In this document: positions 1 to 7,427 of the stretch, in pieces
Numbering within the stretch: position 1 is the stretch's first letter
How the letters are laid out: the number at the start of each line of letters is the position of its first letter
From: Pseudomonas defluvii
Lineage (GTDB): Bacteria; Pseudomonadota; Gammaproteobacteria; Pseudomonadales; Pseudomonadaceae
NCBI RefSeq assembly: GCF_001695625.1
Contig: NZ_MBPN01000040.1
Coordinates: forward strand, 1-42,408
Reading direction: 5' to 3'
DNA length: 42,408 bases
The notes under the pieces: generated by a model
What the model saw: only the letters and a program-made list of their open reading frames with translations
Told to the model about the DNA's origin: nothing
Database searches by the model: none
Program-made: the position numbers and the translations under genes

Positions 1-123
1 GCGGGCGGCGCTCGCCGCCCGGCATACCTCGAGCACGACCGTCGACCCGTAGAAGCGGGTCGATCGGGGCGCTTTGCGCCAAAAAACCGCAAACAAACAA
101 TAACAACAGCCGGGAATCACACC
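1..123. other. Leader upstream of the first OmpK-type gene
   Basis: No coding sequence is evident here. Two strong palindromes are visible: a GC-only stem at 2-9/14-21 with a 4-nt loop, and CGACCCG (44-50) pairing with CGGGTCG (57-63) across a 6-nt loop. Neither is followed by a T-run on the plus strand, so they may belong to the end of an upstream gene that is cut off by the window. A weak Shine-Dalgarno (CGGGAA) precedes the ATG at 124. Confidence 0.4.
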
Positions 124-909
124 ATGAAACGGATCACTTCATCTCTCCTGCTGGGCGGCGGACTGCTGGCAGCCTTGCCTGCAGTCGCGGGAGACATGCT
201 GCTCTGGCAAACCAACAGCATCAGCTACCTGTACGGCAAAGACTTCACCGTCAACCCCGCCATCCAGCAAACGGTAACCTTCGAGCACGCCGACAAATGG
301 AAATACGGCGACAACTTCCTGTTCGTCGACAAGACCTTCTACAACGGCGCAACCGACCGTAACAAAGGCAACAACACCTACTATGGCGAATTCAGCCCTC
401 GCCTGTCGTTCGGCAAGATCTTCGACCGCAAATTCGAGTTCGGCCCAATCAAGGACGTGTTGCTGGCCATGACCTATGAGTCTGGCGAAGGTGATAACGA
501 GGCCTACCTGATCGGCCCAGGCTTTGACCTGGCAGTTCCCGGCTTCAACTACTTCACCTTGAACTTCTATCAGCGCAACACCGAGGGCAGCCGCCCGGGC
601 GATCGCGTATGGCAGATCACACCGACGTTCTCCTACACCATCCCCGCAGGCAAGTCCGACATCCTCGTCGACGGCTACATGGACTGGGTCGTTGACAACG
701 ACAGCACTCGCCGTGGCACCTACCACGCCAACCTGCACTTTAACCCGCAGGTCAAATACGACCTGGGCAAAGCCTTGAACCTGGGCGCCAAGCAGCTTTA
801 CGTGGGCGTGGAGTACAGCTACTGGAAAGACAAGTACGGCATCGAGGACACCCAGCGCTTTGACACCAACGAGAGCGTCACCAGCTTCCTGGTGAAAATG
901 CACTTCTAA
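124..909 (+). CDS. OmpK/Tsx-family nucleoside-type outer-membrane channel, copy 1
   Basis: This 261-aa protein has an N-terminal signal peptide of about 22 residues ending near AVAG, then a mature chain rich in alternating aromatic and polar residues. It ends in Phe (KMHF), as expected of an outer-membrane beta barrel. The YLYGKDFTVNP and FEHADxWKYGDNF motifs are typical of the nucleoside-specific channel-forming Tsx/OmpK family, so the inferred role is nucleoside or purine uptake across the outer membrane. A paralogue lies about 500 bp downstream on the same strand. In P. putida, purine-catabolism genes lie near the gcl operon, which fits this role, but the substrate cannot be read from sequence. 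Confidence 0.9.
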   Translation: MKRITSSLLLGGGLLAALPAVAGDMLLWQTNSISYLYGKDFTVNPAIQQTVTFEHADKWKYGDNFLFVDKTFYNGATDRNKGNNTYYGEFSPRLSFGKIFDRKFEFGPIKDVLLAMTYESGEGDNEAYLIGPGFDLAVPGFNYFTLNFYQRNTEGSRPGDRVWQITPTFSYTIPAGKSDILVDGYMDWVVDNDSTRRGTYHANLHFNPQVKYDLGKALNLGAKQLYVGVEYSYWKDKYGIEDTQRFDTNESVTSFLVKMHF

Positions 910-1415
910 AAGCTGACTGAGTGCACAGTATTAACCCCTTGCGCCCCTGAACAGGGCATTCAAGGGCCGGCGCGACAGCCCCACGCTGCGCGCCCTTCAA
1001 TCGAGGGCAGGCCGCATCCTGCCCTCGTTTGCTGACGGCTCAGTCAATATCGCCGTCAACGGGTGCCTCTACGCACCTCACCCTCGCGACATCCATCACT
1101 TCAGCGTGGACAGCTATCCGCCCAGCCAGTAATCTGCGCGCCCTTTTACACAGGGCAAGACGGCATGCGCCCGGGTTTGCTGACCCACCCGTCAATAAAC
1201 ACAGGCGTTCGACAGACGCCTTGCCCGCTTGAAGCGCCTCTTTTCCATCGGTTCACAGCACGGTCGAACACGCTGATTGCGCGCGCCCCGAAAGGTTGGC
1301 GCAACCCTTGCTGTATCGCTGCGCCGAACCGAAAAACCGACCATTAAGTCAACAAACGGCATCACTCGAGAATGCCGACAACAGAACAACGAGAAATCAA
1401 CCTTTGGAGCACACC
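910..1415. other. Intergenic region between the two OmpK-type genes
   Basis: This 506-bp stretch has no convincing gene. The short ORFs here lack ribosome binding sites and any coding character. It holds a terminator-like hairpin at 1002-1030 and the leader of the second porin. Its A-rich end contains a good ribosome binding site (TTTGGAG, about 1403-1409) for the ATG at 1416. Nothing else was recognised. Confidence 0.6.
1002..1030 (+). terminator. Probable terminator after the first OmpK-type gene
   Basis: CGAGGGCAGG (1002-1011) pairs perfectly with CCTGCCCTCG (1018-1027) across a 6-nt loop and is followed by TTT. The T-run is short, so termination may be inefficient. Confidence 0.6.
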
Positions 1416-2201
1416 ATGCGTACCCGTAATAGCCTGATCCTTGCCGGCGGCCTGCTGGCTGCCAGCAGCGCCATGGCCGGCGACCTGCTGCAATGGCAGA
1501 ACAACAGCCTGACCTACCTGTACGGCAAGGATTTCACCGTTAACCCGGAGATCCAGCAAACCTTTACCTTTGAACATGCGGACGCCTGGAAGTACGGCGA
1601 CAACTTCCTGTTCATCGACAAGATCTTCTACAACGGCAAGAAAGACTCGAACGCCGGCCCTAACACCTACTACGGCGAATTTACCCCTCGCCTGTCGTTC
1701 GGCAAGATCTTCGACCAGAAACTTGAGTTCGGCCCAGTGAAGGATGTGCTGCTGGCCATGACCTACGAGTTCGGTGAAGGCGACAACGAGTCGTACCTGA
1801 TCGGCCCGGGCTTTGACCTGGCAATTCCAGGCTTCGACTACTTCCAGTTGAACTTCTACCAGCGCAACACCGAAGGCAGCCGCGCAGGCGATAACGTCTG
1901 GCAAATTACCCCGGTATGGTCCTACACCATCCCGATGGGCAAATCCGACGTTCTGATCGATGGCTACATGGACTGGGTCGTGGACAACGACGAAACCCGC
2001 AACCGTGGCACCTACCACGCCAACCTGCACTTCAACCCACAGATCAAATACGACCTGGGCAAGGCCTTGAGCCTGGGTGAGAAGCAGTTGTACGTGGGTG
2101 TCGAATACGACTACTGGAAAGACAAGTACGGTATCGAAGACACCCCAGCCTTCGACACCAACCAGAACACCACCAGCCTGCTGGTCAAAGTGCACTTCTG
2201 A
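1416..2201 (+). CDS. OmpK/Tsx-family nucleoside-type outer-membrane channel, copy 2
   Basis: This 261-aa paralogue of the upstream gene is roughly four-fifths identical in the mature part. It has a signal peptide ending around SAMAG and a C-terminal VKVHF. The reading frame stays open upstream to 1296, but the ATG at 1416 has a TTGGAG ribosome binding site and begins a proper signal peptide, so it is the likely start. The YLYGKDFTVNP, YYGEF and GYMDWVVDND motifs are shared with copy 1. The tandem arrangement points to gene duplication. Differences between copies cluster in short barrel segments and could alter substrate range, which is inference. Confidence 0.9.
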   Translation: MRTRNSLILAGGLLAASSAMAGDLLQWQNNSLTYLYGKDFTVNPEIQQTFTFEHADAWKYGDNFLFIDKIFYNGKKDSNAGPNTYYGEFTPRLSFGKIFDQKLEFGPVKDVLLAMTYEFGEGDNESYLIGPGFDLAIPGFDYFQLNFYQRNTEGSRAGDNVWQITPVWSYTIPMGKSDVLIDGYMDWVVDNDETRNRGTYHANLHFNPQIKYDLGKALSLGEKQLYVGVEYDYWKDKYGIEDTPAFDTNQNTTSLLVKVHF

Positions 2202-2218
2202 TCGGTTGAGCCGCGACA

Positions 2219-2253
2219 GCCAGGGCCAAAGCGTTAAACAGCGCAGCCCTGGC
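2219..2253 (+). terminator. Possible terminator hairpin after the second OmpK-type gene
   Basis: GCCAGGGC (2219-2226) and GCCCTGGC (2246-2253) form a perfect 8-bp stem with a 19-nt loop, 18 bp after the stop codon. No T-run follows, so the assignment is weak. Confidence 0.35.
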
Positions 2254-2442
2254 ACGCATCCAGATAATTGCGGCACGCCCAAGCACACGCTGTCATGAGC
2301 ATTTAAAGCGAACGGCCAGACAACTGGACGTCGTAAAAACACAAGTTTGTCTTTTCAGTTATACGCTTCCTGCCAACGTACAACTCACGACAATAGTCAA
2401 ACACGTTACATAAATAGCGCGCGAAATGCGCCTGCGCATGAT

Positions 2443-2748
2443 TTACCAGACAGTGCGCAAACGGCGGTATGCCACTCCGAATGCCAGCGTCGGCAACAAT
2501 AGGCCGACGACAATCAAGCCAGTCATCACGACGGGTTTATCGAGTAATTTCAGGACATCGATCACCAGCGATCCAAGGCAGACTGCGAGCGCCAGTATTG
2601 GCACTGTCCAACGGCTAAACCTTTCCCATTGCGGAAAAAGCAAATGCGCGTTGAAGGTCAATAGCAAACAAAGGCACAACCATGCCAATGCCGCAAACAT
2701 ATAAATGCTCAAATGAACTACACCGTAGGCCACGGCACTACCGAGCAT
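2443..2748 (-). CDS. Small hydrophobic membrane protein of unknown function
   Basis: This is a 101-aa protein if it starts at the ATG at 2748. That start has AGGGAG seven bases upstream, whereas the longer reading frame to 2784 lacks such a site. Three hydrophobic segments are visible (about residues 12-34, 45-64 and 70-92), with a basic C-terminus (AYRRLRTVW), so it is probably an inner-membrane protein. I do not recognise the family. It is divergent from the LtaS-type gene downstream and convergent with the second porin. Confidence 0.65.
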   Translation of the reverse strand: MLGSAVAYGVVHLSIYMFAALAWLCLCLLLTFNAHLLFPQWERFSRWTVPILALAVCLGSLVIDVLKLLDKPVVMTGLIVVGLLLPTLAFGVAYRRLRTVW

Positions 2749-3004
2749 AAGAGGCTCCCTGACGCGACACGATATCGCGAACAACTTTTATTATCATTCA
2801 CGCCATCCATGTGCGTGTATTGCAGCCGCCGAGCGTAGTTCAGTTTTTCATCCATGCCTAGCAATGCATTGACGTTTTTTTCTCTTTGAGCCTGTTATGT
2901 TTCACCGCTGCCATGAACACACGACACAACACCGCCGCTGATGCGGCTGCAATACTGCTTTGCCTGCAAAGGCCAGGGCTTCAAGAAAGACAAAAGGAAT
3001 TCAT

Positions 3005-4951
3005 ATGCGCGTTCCACAATCAGCGCCACAGCGCTACCTCTTGCTACTGACCTCAGTATGGCTGGCGATTTTTCTGCTCACCCGAGGCGTGCTGTTTTTC
3101 AGCCACTTGAACGAGGCCGGGAGCAATGTCTTCTCGATCTTCGGTATCGGGCTGCTGTACGACCTGAGCTTCCTGCTCTATGCCGCACTGCCACTGGGCC
3201 TTTACCTGCTGCTGTGCCCTGCGCGGCTGTGGCGCTCGCGAGCACATCAGTGGTTCCTGCAGGGCATCATGGTGCTGAGCGTGTTCGTGATGCTCTTCAC
3301 TGCTGTCGCCGAATGGCTGTTCTGGGACGAGTTCGGCGTGCGCTTCAACTTCATTGCTGTCGACTACCTGGTCTATTCCGATGAAGTGTTGAACAACATC
3401 CTCGAGTCCTACCCGATCGGCCTGCTGCTGAGCATCCTGGCCGTTATCGCCATTGCCCTGAGCCTGGCACTGCGCGCACCGCTCAAGCGGGCCCTGAATG
3501 CACCGGTGCCCGCTTTTCGCCAGCGCCTGATGAGCTTTGCCGTACTGGCCGTGCTGGCCGGGCTGTGCGTGCAGGTGATCGACCAGGACCGCCCGCGTGG
3601 CCAAGGCGGCAATGCCTACCAACATGAATTGGCCAGCAACGGCCCTTACCAGTTCTTCGCCGCGTTCCGCAACAACGAACTCGATTACCCGCAGTTCTAT
3701 AGCAGCCTGCCTGAGCAGGATGTCAACGCGCAGATCCAGAGCGAGCTGCGCCAACCCGATGCGAGTTTCGTCGGCAAGGAACCCCTGGATATTCGCCGCA
3801 CCATCACCAGCAACGCACCGGCGCGTACACCCAACGTGGTCCTGGTGACCATTGAGAGCTTCAGCGCCAAGTACATGGGCAGCAACGGCGATAACCGCAA
3901 CCTGACCCCAAACCTGGATGCCCTGCGCAAACAGAGCCTGTACTTCAACAACTTCTATGCCACCGGCACCCGGACCGACCGTGGCCTGGAGGCCATTACT
4001 CTGTCGATTCCACCAACCCCTGGCCGCTCGATCGTCAAGCGCGTGGGTCGTGAAAGCGGTTTCGCCAGCCTCGGCCAGCACATGAGTGAAGCCGGCTACG
4101 ACAGCGTGTTCGTCTATGGTGGCCGTGGCTACTTCGACAACATGAACGCGTTCTTCAGCGGCAACGGCTATCGGGTTGTTGACCAGAGCAGCGTGAAAGA
4201 AAGCGACATCAGCTTCAAGAACGCCTGGGGCATGTCCGACGAAGACCTCTACAACCAGGCCATGCAGCTGGCAGACGCCGATTTCGCCAATCAGGTGCCG
4301 TTCTTCCTGCAACTGATGACGACCTCCAACCACCGCCCGTACACCTACCCTGACGGCCGTATCGATATCCCGTCTGGCGATGGCCGTGAAGGTGCGGTGA
4401 AATACACCGACTACGCCATCGGTCGTTTCCTTGAGCAGGCCCGCAGCAAGCCGTGGTTCGACAACACCCTGTTCATCTTCGTTGCCGACCATACCGCAGG
4501 CAGCGCGGGCAAAGAGGACCTGCCGGTGCGCAACTACCAGATCCCGCTGTTCATCTACGGGCCGAAGTTGATCGAAGCGCGTGAGGAATCGAAACTGGCC
4601 AGCCAGATCGATCTGGCGCCTACCCTGCTTGGCCTGTTGAACATGAGCTACACCTCGACGTTCTTCGGCCGCAACCTGATGCTTGAAGACACACTGCCAC
4701 CGCGCGTACTGATTGGTAACTACCAGCACCTGGGCCTGTTCGATGGCCAGGACCTGGCCATCCTCAGCCCTCGCGATGGCCTGCGCCTTCATGAGCAGGC
4801 CCTGGGCGAAAGCCGTGAGGTGCTGGGTGACAGCAACAACCCGCTGATCAAGCGCGCCATTGCCTACTACCAGGCAGCCAGCTACGGCTTCAAGCATCAC
4901 CTGCTCGACTGGGTGCCTGAAGACATCGAAAAGACAGCCGGTAAAAACTGA
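3005..4951 (+). CDS. LtaS-type membrane sulfatase-fold phosphotransferase
   Basis: This 648-aa protein has about five N-terminal membrane spans (within residues 10-190) and a periplasmic alkaline-phosphatase/sulfatase-superfamily domain from about residue 275. The metal-site segment VLVTIESFSAKYMG contains Glu284. The nucleophile loop GTRTDRG (321-327) supplies a Thr nucleophile, and FVADHTAG gives the later metal-ligand Asp-His. The family includes lipoteichoic acid synthase in Gram-positives and phosphoglycerol transferases acting on periplasmic glucans in Gram-negatives. A pseudomonad has no lipoteichoic acid, so a glucan or lipid head-group transferase is more likely. The start at 3005 has AAGGAA five bases upstream; the frame is open to 2960. 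Confidence 0.85.
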   Translation: MRVPQSAPQRYLLLLTSVWLAIFLLTRGVLFFSHLNEAGSNVFSIFGIGLLYDLSFLLYAALPLGLYLLLCPARLWRSRAHQWFLQGIMVLSVFVMLFTAVAEWLFWDEFGVRFNFIAVDYLVYSDEVLNNILESYPIGLLLSILAVIAIALSLALRAPLKRALNAPVPAFRQRLMSFAVLAVLAGLCVQVIDQDRPRGQGGNAYQHELASNGPYQFFAAFRNNELDYPQFYSSLPEQDVNAQIQSELRQPDASFVGKEPLDIRRTITSNAPARTPNVVLVTIESFSAKYMGSNGDNRNLTPNLDALRKQSLYFNNFYATGTRTDRGLEAITLSIPPTPGRSIVKRVGRESGFASLGQHMSEAGYDSVFVYGGRGYFDNMNAFFSGNGYRVVDQSSVKESDISFKNAWGMSDEDLYNQAMQLADADFANQVPFFLQLMTTSNHRPYTYPDGRIDIPSGDGREGAVKYTDYAIGRFLEQARSKPWFDNTLFIFVADHTAGSAGKEDLPVRNYQIPLFIYGPKLIEAREESKLASQIDLAPTLLGLLNMSYTSTFFGRNLMLEDTLPPRVLIGNYQHLGLFDGQDLAILSPRDGLRLHEQALGESREVLGDSNNPLIKRAIAYYQAASYGFKHHLLDWVPEDIEKTAGKN

Positions 4952-4961
4952 TTGAACTGAC

Positions 4962-4986
4962 GCGGCGCCCATGAACAGGGCGCCGC
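4962..4986. terminator. Bidirectional stem-loop between convergent genes
   Basis: GCGGCGCCC (4962-4970) pairs perfectly with GGGCGCCGC (4978-4986) over a 7-nt loop. It lies exactly between the stop of the LtaS-type gene and the stop of the convergent DUF808 gene. It has no T-run, but its position suggests a shared transcription barrier. Confidence 0.55.
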
Positions 4987-4988
4987 AC

Positions 4989-5897
4989 TTAGCCTCTTGC
5001 AGCCCGCCAGAGCTTGCTGGCCAGCGATACCACGGCCAGTACGGCGGCACCGGCAAGAATACCGATGCCCGCATTGAGCAGGCTTGAGGTCAGTACCCCG
5101 CCCCGCCCTTCACTGAAGGCTTCGACGGCATGATGCAGCGGCGCAACGCCATGCACCAGAATCCCGCCCCCGACCAGAAACATCGCCGCCGTGCCAACGA
5201 CCGACAGCCCCTTCATCAAGTACGGTGCGGCCTGCAGAATGCCCTTGCCGATCGTCTGGGCGGCCCGCCCGGTTTTGTGCGTGAGCCACAGGCCAAAGTC
5301 ATCCAGCTTGACGATACCGCCAACCAGGCCGTACACCCCTACGGTCATGACAAAGGCAATACCCGACAACACGACGATTTGCTGTGTCAACGGCGCGCCA
5401 GCGACCGCACCCAGGGTGATGGCGATGATTTCCGCCGACAGGATGAAGTCGGTACGCACGGCACCTTTGATCTTGTCCTTCTCATAGGCCACCAGGTCGA
5501 CTGACGGGTCGGCCACCGCTTCACTCAGGGCGGCATGCCCGGCATCGTCCTCGGCTGCACTGTGAAGAAATTTATGCGCCAGCTTCTCGAACCCCTCAAA
5601 ACACAAGTAGGCGCCACCGACCATCAACAATGGGGTCACCGCCCACGGGATGAAGGCGCTGATTGCCAACGCCGCAGGCACCAGAATCACCTTGTTCAGT
5701 AGCGAGCCCTTGGCCACGGCCCATACCACGGGCAACTCCCGGTCGGCGCGTACGCCACTGACCTGCTGAGCATTGAGCGCCAGATCGTCACCCAAAACCC
5801 CGGCGGTCTTTTTCGCCGCTACCTTGGTCATCACCGAGACATCGTCCAATACGGTGGCGATATCGTCGATCAGCACCAGTAGACTGCTTCCTGCCAT
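4989..5897 (-). CDS. DUF808 family membrane protein (YedI-like)
   Basis: This 302-aa protein begins [20 protein letters not shown], the hallmark N-terminus of the DUF808/YedI family. The preceding in-frame Met at 5933 is less likely. [21 protein letters not shown] follows, and then several long hydrophobic helices ([32 protein letters not shown], and a Gly/Ala-rich C-terminal pair). It is predicted to be an integral inner-membrane protein. The biochemical function of the family is not established. It is convergent with the LtaS-type gene and divergent from the TetR regulator. Confidence 0.85.
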   Translation of the reverse strand: MAGSSLLVLIDDIATVLDDVSVMTKVAAKKTAGVLGDDLALNAQQVSGVRADRELPVVWAVAKGSLLNKVILVPAALAISAFIPWAVTPLLMVGGAYLCFEGFEKLAHKFLHSAAEDDAGHAALSEAVADPSVDLVAYEKDKIKGAVRTDFILSAEIIAITLGAVAGAPLTQQIVVLSGIAFVMTVGVYGLVGGIVKLDDFGLWLTHKTGRAAQTIGKGILQAAPYLMKGLSVVGTAAMFLVGGGILVHGVAPLHHAVEAFSEGRGGVLTSSLLNAGIGILAGAAVLAVVSLASKLWRAARG

Positions 5898-6051
5898 GCT
5901 TGCGTATCCAGAGAGTTGAAAGGCCCAAAGCATAGCGTGACTGTGCGTGAAAGTGGCAGCCTTGAGCCTCGCGCAAACCCGGTGCTACCATGCGCCACCG
6001 CCTGCCCAGGCCTGGGCCGCCTGCGGCCCGACACAAGGAACAGCGCCAATC

Positions 6052-6672
6052 ATGAGCAGCATTCGCGAGCGCAACAAAGAGCTGATCCTGCGCGCAGCCA
6101 GCGAAGAATTCGCCGAAAAGGGCTTCGCCGCCACCAAGACCAGCGACATCGCGGCCAAGGCCGGGCTACCCAAGCCCAACGTCTACTACTACTTCAAGTC
6201 CAAGGAAAACCTCTACCGCGAGGTGCTGGAAAGCATCATCGAGCCGATCATGCAGGCCTCCACCCCGTTTAATGCCGAGGGTGAGCCTGAGGAGGTGCTG
6301 AGCGCCTACATTCGCTCAAAAATCCGCATATCACGCGACCTGCCCTTTGCCTCCAAGGTCTTCGCCAGTGAAATCATGCACGGTGCGCCGCACCTGAGCC
6401 CGACACAGGTTGAACAACTCAACCTGCAGGCCCGGCACAACATCGCGTGCATTCAGCGCTGGATCGACCGCGGCCAGATCGCCCCGCTCGACCCACACCA
6501 CCTGATGTTCAGCATCTGGGCCGCAACCCAGACCTACGCCGATTTCGACTGGCAGATCTCCGTCGTCACCGGCAAAGCCAAGCTGGACGATGCCGACTAT
6601 GAGGCCGCGGCACAGACCATCATTCGCCTGGTACTCAAGGGCTGCGCCCCCGACGCCCATACCACCGGTTGA
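6052..6672 (+). CDS. TetR-family regulator with RutR/YcdC-type C-domain
   Basis: This 206-aa protein has an N-terminal TetR helix-turn-helix (TKTSDIAAKAGLPKPNVYYYFKSKENLY, about residues 24-51). Its C-terminal domain carries the MFSIWAATQTYADFDWQI pattern typical of RutR/YcdC-like regulators, which in E. coli sense pyrimidines. The ATG at 6052 (AAGGAA about 12 bases upstream) is preferred over the upstream ATG at 5947, whose N-terminus is not TetR-like. It is convergent with the GlcG-like gene and near the gcl operon and the nucleoside-type channels, so it may respond to a nucleobase or a breakdown product. That is inference. Confidence 0.85.
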   Translation: MSSIRERNKELILRAASEEFAEKGFAATKTSDIAAKAGLPKPNVYYYFKSKENLYREVLESIIEPIMQASTPFNAEGEPEEVLSAYIRSKIRISRDLPFASKVFASEIMHGAPHLSPTQVEQLNLQARHNIACIQRWIDRGQIAPLDPHHLMFSIWAATQTYADFDWQISVVTGKAKLDDADYEAAAQTIIRLVLKGCAPDAHTTG

Positions 6673-6729
6673 TCTGGGAGCAGTTCACCAGACGAGCGCC
6701 GCGCACGCGCTGACAACCCGCCGCTACCC

Positions 6730-7170
6730 TCAGGCTGCCACGCCCGCATCCGCGGTCAGCCCTACCTCCTCGATCGCACTGATCGCGCACTGTTCGTCGA
6801 TGTCCGAGGTATCACCACTGATACCGATCGCTCCCAGCACCACACCCCTCTGATCACGGATCAGCACCCCACCCGGCGCCGGAACCACGGCGCCCTGGCC
6901 CAGGCCATTGAGCGCCGCGAAAAACGCCGGGCGCTGCTGCGCGTCCAGCGCCAGCAAGCGCGAGCCCTTGCCCAGGGCAATGGCGCCCCAGGCTTTACCC
7001 ATTGCCACCTGCGGACGCAGCAGGCTGGCACCGTCTTCACGTTGCAGGGCCAGCAGATGACCACCGCTGTCGAGCACCGCAATGGTCAAAGGTGCAGCAG
7101 AGATCTTGCGCCCGGCGGCAATGGCGCCGTTTACCAGGCTGACAGCGACTTTCAAGGTCAGAGCGTTCAT
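6730..7170 (-). CDS. GlcG/HbpS-family protein
   Basis: This 146-aa protein has the GlcG/HbpS (heme-degrading/heme-binding related) fold signature: an N-terminal helix, the ISAAPLTIAVLDSGGHLLALQREDGA strand pair, RPQVAMGKAWGA, and the C-terminal VLGAIGISGDTSDIDEQCA block. In E. coli glcG lies in the glycolate operon and its role is unresolved; in Streptomyces HbpS senses heme. Here it diverges from gcl across a 257-bp region with palindromic operators, so co-regulation with glyoxylate use is likely. AGAGG lies about 8 bases before the ATG. No signal peptide is seen, so it is probably cytoplasmic. Confidence 0.85.
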   Translation of the reverse strand: MNALTLKVAVSLVNGAIAAGRKISAAPLTIAVLDSGGHLLALQREDGASLLRPQVAMGKAWGAIALGKGSRLLALDAQQRPAFFAALNGLGQGAVVPAPGGVLIRDQRGVVLGAIGISGDTSDIDEQCAISAIEEVGLTADAGVAA

Positions 7171-7251
7171 GGACAGGTCCTCTTGTTGTTAGAAGCCCAG
7201 AGGGGCAAGTGAAAATCCAATACGACAAATAGAACACAATGGAGAATATTT

Positions 7252-7261
7252 TTGTATACAA
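7252..7261. promoter_or_regulatory. Palindromic operator candidate 1 (TTGTATACAA)
   Basis: This is a perfect 10-bp palindrome. The symmetry extends to 18 bp (7248-7265) with one mismatched pair. It lies in the divergent region between the GlcG-like gene and gcl. An identical core occurs at 7392-7401. TTGTATACAA-type sites are typical of GntR/FCD regulators; which regulator binds here is inference. Confidence 0.6.
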
Positions 7262-7347
7262 TAATTTTCGCCAGATGATCACAATCGGACAAAATGCCTT
7301 TTCTAGCGGCACGACGAGCAAAGCACTGGCAGCCGATGAAAATGGAT

Positions 7348-7377
7348 TGACCAGAGCCACATACCGTGAATACACTC
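7348..7377 (+). promoter_or_regulatory. Candidate sigma-70 promoter of the gcl operon
   Basis: TTGACC (7348-7353) and TACACT (7372-7377) are separated by 18 bp and resemble -35 and -10 hexamers. The predicted transcript would start near 7384. Operator candidate 2 at 7392-7401 would then lie just downstream, a position suited to repression. Confidence 0.4.
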
Positions 7378-7391
7378 TGACGCAAAGCCAT

Positions 7392-7401
7392 TTGTATACA
7401 A
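7392..7401. promoter_or_regulatory. Palindromic operator candidate 2 (TTGTATACAA)
   Basis: The 10-bp core is identical to the site at 7252-7261, and the two centres are 140 bp apart. It lies 27 bp before the gcl start codon, downstream of the candidate promoter. The pair could be bridged by a dimeric repressor. Confidence 0.6.
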
Positions 7402-7427
7402 TTACAAAACCAATGAGGCACAAAACC

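Noticed and set aside
1029..1389. Short frames between the two porins
   Set aside because: They overlap one another on both strands, lack start signals, and contain the terminator hairpin of the first porin.
3053..5074. A 673-aa open frame on the minus strand opposite the LtaS-type gene
   Set aside because: It is antisense to a clear gene, biased in composition (Val, Ala, Gln, His rich), and has no family motif.
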